In this document: piece after piece, positions 60,840 to 64,000 of the stretch
Layout: every line of letters starts with the position of its first letter
How positions within the stretch are numbered: position 1 is the stretch's first letter
DNA from: Epiperipatus broadwayi
Lineage: Eukaryota; Onychophora; Udeonychophora; Euonychophora; Peripatidae
Direction: 5' to 3'
Assembly: GCA_028023455.1 (NCBI GenBank)
Contig: JAQFVV010006293.1
Coordinates: 3,953,059-4,017,058, forward strand
DNA length: 64,000 nt
The notes under the pieces: generated by a model
The model's database searches: none
Told to the model about the DNA's origin: nothing
Seen by the model: the letters and a program-made list of their open reading frames with translations, nothing else
Translations under genes and position numbers: made by a program

Positions 60840-61260
60840 GTACACTATCTTGTACATGGTCGGCTATAGGGTCGCATACCATAAAAATCGCAAATTGAGA
60901 TTTAAGAGTGATAAAACTGCACTTATAATTTGTTTAATATGTTTTATAATAATACACTTAGGTGACGTAGTTGAGACCACGCACTTTATGGTTACAGCTA
61001 TTGGCTGCCCCACTTTAAAGGGTCTTAGATGGCCATTGGCTGGAGATCTTTTGTTTGCTTACAGTTTTGGCGATGCAAACGTGGTGGCCATCATCATCTC
61101 ATTAGGTGGTCATCGTCGAGTGTTATGGTTATAACTTTTGGCCCGCAACGTGGCAGGCTAGCAGATGTTTGGTTATAATATATATATTGTGACAGAATGG
61201 GTTCAAACCCAGTCACAAATAATATTATTTAATTGGTAAATATATGTAGACGTAGATACG
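60840..61260 (+). mobile_element. GC-richer leader next to the RTE element
   Basis: A compositionally distinct block (about 40% G+C, CpG-containing) precedes the RTE-type ORF. The plus-strand frame 60850-61134 (94 codons) includes GCPTLKGLRWPLAGDLLFAY and GGHRRVLWL but no family I can name. It ends in an imperfect inverted repeat at 61188-61217. Its continuity in composition with the LINE suggests a 5' leader or ORF1-like part, although a separate repeat is possible. Confidence 0.4.
61188..61217. repeat. Inverted repeat TGTGAC...GTCACA
   Basis: A 30-base near-palindrome with outer arms TGTGAC/GTCACA and inner arms TGGGTT/AACCCA around a 2-base centre. The centre resembles a pol III B box on the minus strand (gggtttgaaccca). 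Confidence 0.7.
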
Positions 61261-61291
61261 GTTAAAGAAGATTGCTCAAAGGAAAAGGAGG

Positions 61292-64000
61292 TTGAGTAGT
61301 GAAGGAATGATGAGGGGTTGTTCGGTCAGGTTGACTGTCGGTACTCTCAATGTTGGCACCATGACTGGGAAAGGTAGTGAGCTTGTGGACATGATGATAA
61401 GAAGAAAAGTGGACATTGTGGCAGTTCAGGAAACAAGGTGGAAAGGCCAAAAGGCAAGGGAACTGGAAAATGGCTTCAAGTTGTTCTATTGTGGTAGTGA
61501 TTCTAAAAGAAATGGGGTTGGAATTATACTGAGCTCAAATTTGAAACATAGGATATTGGAAGTTACTCGGTATAATGACAGGATTATCTCAATGAGAATT
61601 GACTTGGAGAGTTGTGTGATTACTGTGATTAGTGCATATGCTCCACAGTCAGGATGTGATGAGGATGAGAAAGATAAGTTTTGGGGTGAGATGGATGATA
61701 TTTGGGGCTCAATTCAACAAACAGATAAGGTCTTCCTTTGTGGAGATTTGAATGGACATGTGGGCAAAGAAAATGGTGGGTTGGAAAGAATCCTGGGAAA
61801 TCAGGGAAGTGGGGAAAGAAATAAAGAGGGAGATAGAATAATTGATTTTGCTGTTTCAATGGATATGGCATTATTGAACACCTTCTTCAAGAAACCCCCA
61901 AATCAAAAGATAACTTACATGAGTGGGGGACAAGAATCCCAAATTGACTATATTATGTATAGATGAATTGGCCTAAAAGATATACAGGATTGCAAGGTTA
62001 TTCCAGTAGAAGCTATGGGTCAACACTTTTACTATGTCATGCTAATCTTACAGGAATTAAAATAAATCCTAGAAGAGGTATCATCAAGACCAAATGGTGG
62101 AAACTTGAGGTTGATGCCTACAGAAAGCAATTTGTTGATGAATTGATTAAGGTTGAAGACAAAGAAGAAGGGGAAGATCTTTGGACAAGTACTGCAAACA
62201 ACATCTGTGTAATTGGGGATCAAGTTCTTGGCCAAACGTCAGGTGTGATAAAAGAGAATAAAGAGACTTGGTGGTGGAATGCAGAAGTGCAGGAAAAAAT
62301 TGGGAATAAGAAAATAGCCAAAAAGGAGTGGGACAAAGACGGAGGGGAAAGTAGTAGGGTCAAATATAATATAGCAAAGAAAGAAGCAAAGAAAGCTGTT
62401 GCCAAAGCCAAGTTTGACACATACTCAGATTTATATGAAAGTTTAGAGAAAGAGGAAGGGGTTAAGAAGATTTTGCGTATTGCAAAACAACGAGATAAGA
62501 GTGGTAAAGATACTTACCAAGCAAATAGAATAAAAGACTCTAACAATAAGGTGTTGTGTGGCAAGAATGAAATCATAGCTAGATGGCAGCAACATTATGA
62601 GTACCTACTAAATGAAGAAAACTTTCGGATTGACAAGGGATTTGGGACTCCAAATTTGGGCCCAGCTTTAAAGATCAGTAGGGAAGAAGTTAGACAAGCA
62701 GTCAGAAGAATGAAATGTGGGAAATTGGTGGGTCCAGATAACATCCCTGTAGAGGTATGGAAGGTAATGGGAGAAGAGGGAATCACCTTTCTGACCAAAC
62801 TTTTTAATAACATCATGATCACGGAGAAAATGCCAGATGAATGGAGGAGAAGCATTTTGGTTCCAATCTATAAGAATAAGGGAGATATTCTAGAATGTAG
62901 TAATTATCGAGGAATAAAGCTGATGAGCCACACAATGAAAATATGGGAGAGAATAATAGCAAATAGGCTACGGCAGGAAATAGACATCAGTGAAGAACAG
63001 TTTGGTTTTATGCCAGGTAGAGGAACCACAGATTCAATTTTTGCACTGCGGCAACTTATAGAAAAACATAGAGAAGTCAACCAAGAAATTGTTCTAATAT
63101 TCATTGATTTGGAAAAAGCATTTGATAGAGTACCTAGAGATGAACTTTGGAAATGCCTAAGGAAAAAGCTGGTTCAGGAAAAATACATTCGTCTGATCCA
63201 AGATATGTATCAAGGCTGTCAAACCAGTGTGAGATGTAGTTCAGGAGAAACAGACTCATTTCAGGTGAAAGTGGGTGTGCATCAGGGATCAGCCCTGAGT
63301 CCCCTACTATTTAATATCATTATTGATGTTCTAACAGAGGATATTCGTAGGGAAGCACCCTAGAACATGATGTATGCCGATGATATAGTGATTGCAACTC
63401 AAAACATCAAGGAAGCTCAGGATAGGATAGAAGAGTGGAGGAAAGCACTGGAGGAAGGAGGAATGAGAATTAGCAGAAATAAAACTGAAGTGCTCTTCTG
63501 TGGTAATGGTGGAGGAAGCATTTTGTTAGGGGGAAAGAAGTTGCCTGAGGCTGAAAAATTTAAATATCTCGGAGCCTGGATGAATAAAGATGGATCACTG
63601 GATGGAGAAGTTGTTGGGAGAACTCAAGCTGGTTGGAATAATTGGAGAAGGGTCTCTGGGATACTCTGCGATAGGAGAATAGGTGCAAGATTGAAAGGAA
63701 AAGTATATAAAACTGGTGCGTCCGGCACTGATGTATGGTGCGGAAACATGGCCGATCACTAAGAAAATAGAAGACAAGCAATGTGTAACAGAAATGAGAA
63801 TGCTTAGGTTTGCCTCGGGCCTCACTAGAAAGGACAAAGTGAAAAATGAAGTAATTCGAGAAAATATGAGAGTGAGAATGATCAGTGAAAAAATGAAAGA
63901 ATCAAGGTTGAGGTGGTTTGGTCATGTTAAGAGAAGAGAAGAAAATTACATTGGAAGGAAGATTTTGGAGATGGAACCACTGGGGAAAAGACCCAGGGGT
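61292..64000 (+). pseudogene. RTE-type non-LTR retrotransposon (endonuclease-RT), inactivated, runs off the window
   Basis: This LINE polyprotein copies its own RNA into DNA at nicked target sites. It is the family often annotated as craniofacial development protein 2-like. Endonuclease, 61319-61966: TLNVGTMTGKG, DIVAVQETRWKG, VISAYAPQSG, FLCGDLNGHVG, ESQIDYIMYR. RT: AVRRMKCGKLVGPDNIPVEV, NYRGIKLMSHTMKIWERII, QFGFMPGRGTTDSIFALRQL, FIDLEKAFDRVPRDELW (motif A), VHQGSALSPLLFNIIIDVL (motif B) and MMYADDIVIA (motif C, catalytic Asp pair kept). Four breaks are seen: a TGA at 61964 (from CGA), a frameshift near 62030-62060, a TAG at 63361 (from TGG) and a frameshift near 63710. The C-terminal RLRWFGHVKRREEN region is open to the window end. 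Few lesions mean a fairly young copy. Confidence 0.85.

Noticed and set aside
61262-63837. Several minus-strand frames of 60-86 codons opposite the RTE element
   Set aside because: They are antisense shadows of the well-supported plus-strand endonuclease-RT frames.

Overview
This is AT-rich nuclear DNA (roughly a quarter G+C by eye) from an invertebrate animal. The evidence is spliced genes with GT/AG introns, a receptor-guanylate-cyclase-type ligand-binding exon, a secreted WAP-domain gene, and relics of RTE and other LINE, Gypsy, Penelope and Tigger/pogo elements. The sequence alone does not fix the phylum. Very low G+C, WAP proteins and this transposon mix fit arachnids, but molluscs or cnidarians are not excluded. 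Most of the window is intergenic or intronic DNA with old repeats.

Host genes. (1) 10467-11136, minus: one exon of an ANF/natriuretic-peptide-receptor-like extracellular domain, ending in a clean splice donor. (2) 19854-20005 plus 25973-26036, minus: a complete two-exon gene for a small secreted single-WAP-domain protein of 71 residues, with a 6 kb intron. Its exons are short and easily missed. (3) 58446-58495, plus: a possible first coding exon next to a CpG-richer stretch. (4) 52632-52820, minus: a cysteine-rich frame behind a good splice acceptor, of unknown origin.

Layout. 0-10 kb: AT-rich DNA, a GC-richer island at 1.9-2.1 kb, a tandem duplication at 5.8-6.3 kb and a decayed LINE at 6.7-9.0 kb. 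10-12.3 kb: receptor exon and a CpG-richer patch. 14-16.3 kb: tandem duplication, tRNA-like SINE fragment and a second LINE tail. 18-26 kb: a hairpin and the WAP gene, whose intron holds a GC-richer repeat-like island. 26.5-27.5 kb: two inverted Penelope-like fragments. 30.3-33.5 kb: an LTR element with 1.3 kb LTRs, a primer-binding site and only about 0.65 kb of non-coding interior. 34.2 kb: SINE. 41-56.5 kb: a dense nest, with Gypsy fragments, a dead Tigger transposon inside one of them, a 1.9 kb repeat present twice, and a probable solo LTR splitting the second copy. 58-60 kb: candidate promoter/first exon and a paired TAATCC motif. 60.8-64 kb: a fairly young but inactivated RTE-type LINE running off the window end.

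The genes do not form a pathway together. I found no CRISPR array, rRNA gene or intact tRNA gene, and no evidence for a new multi-gene system.
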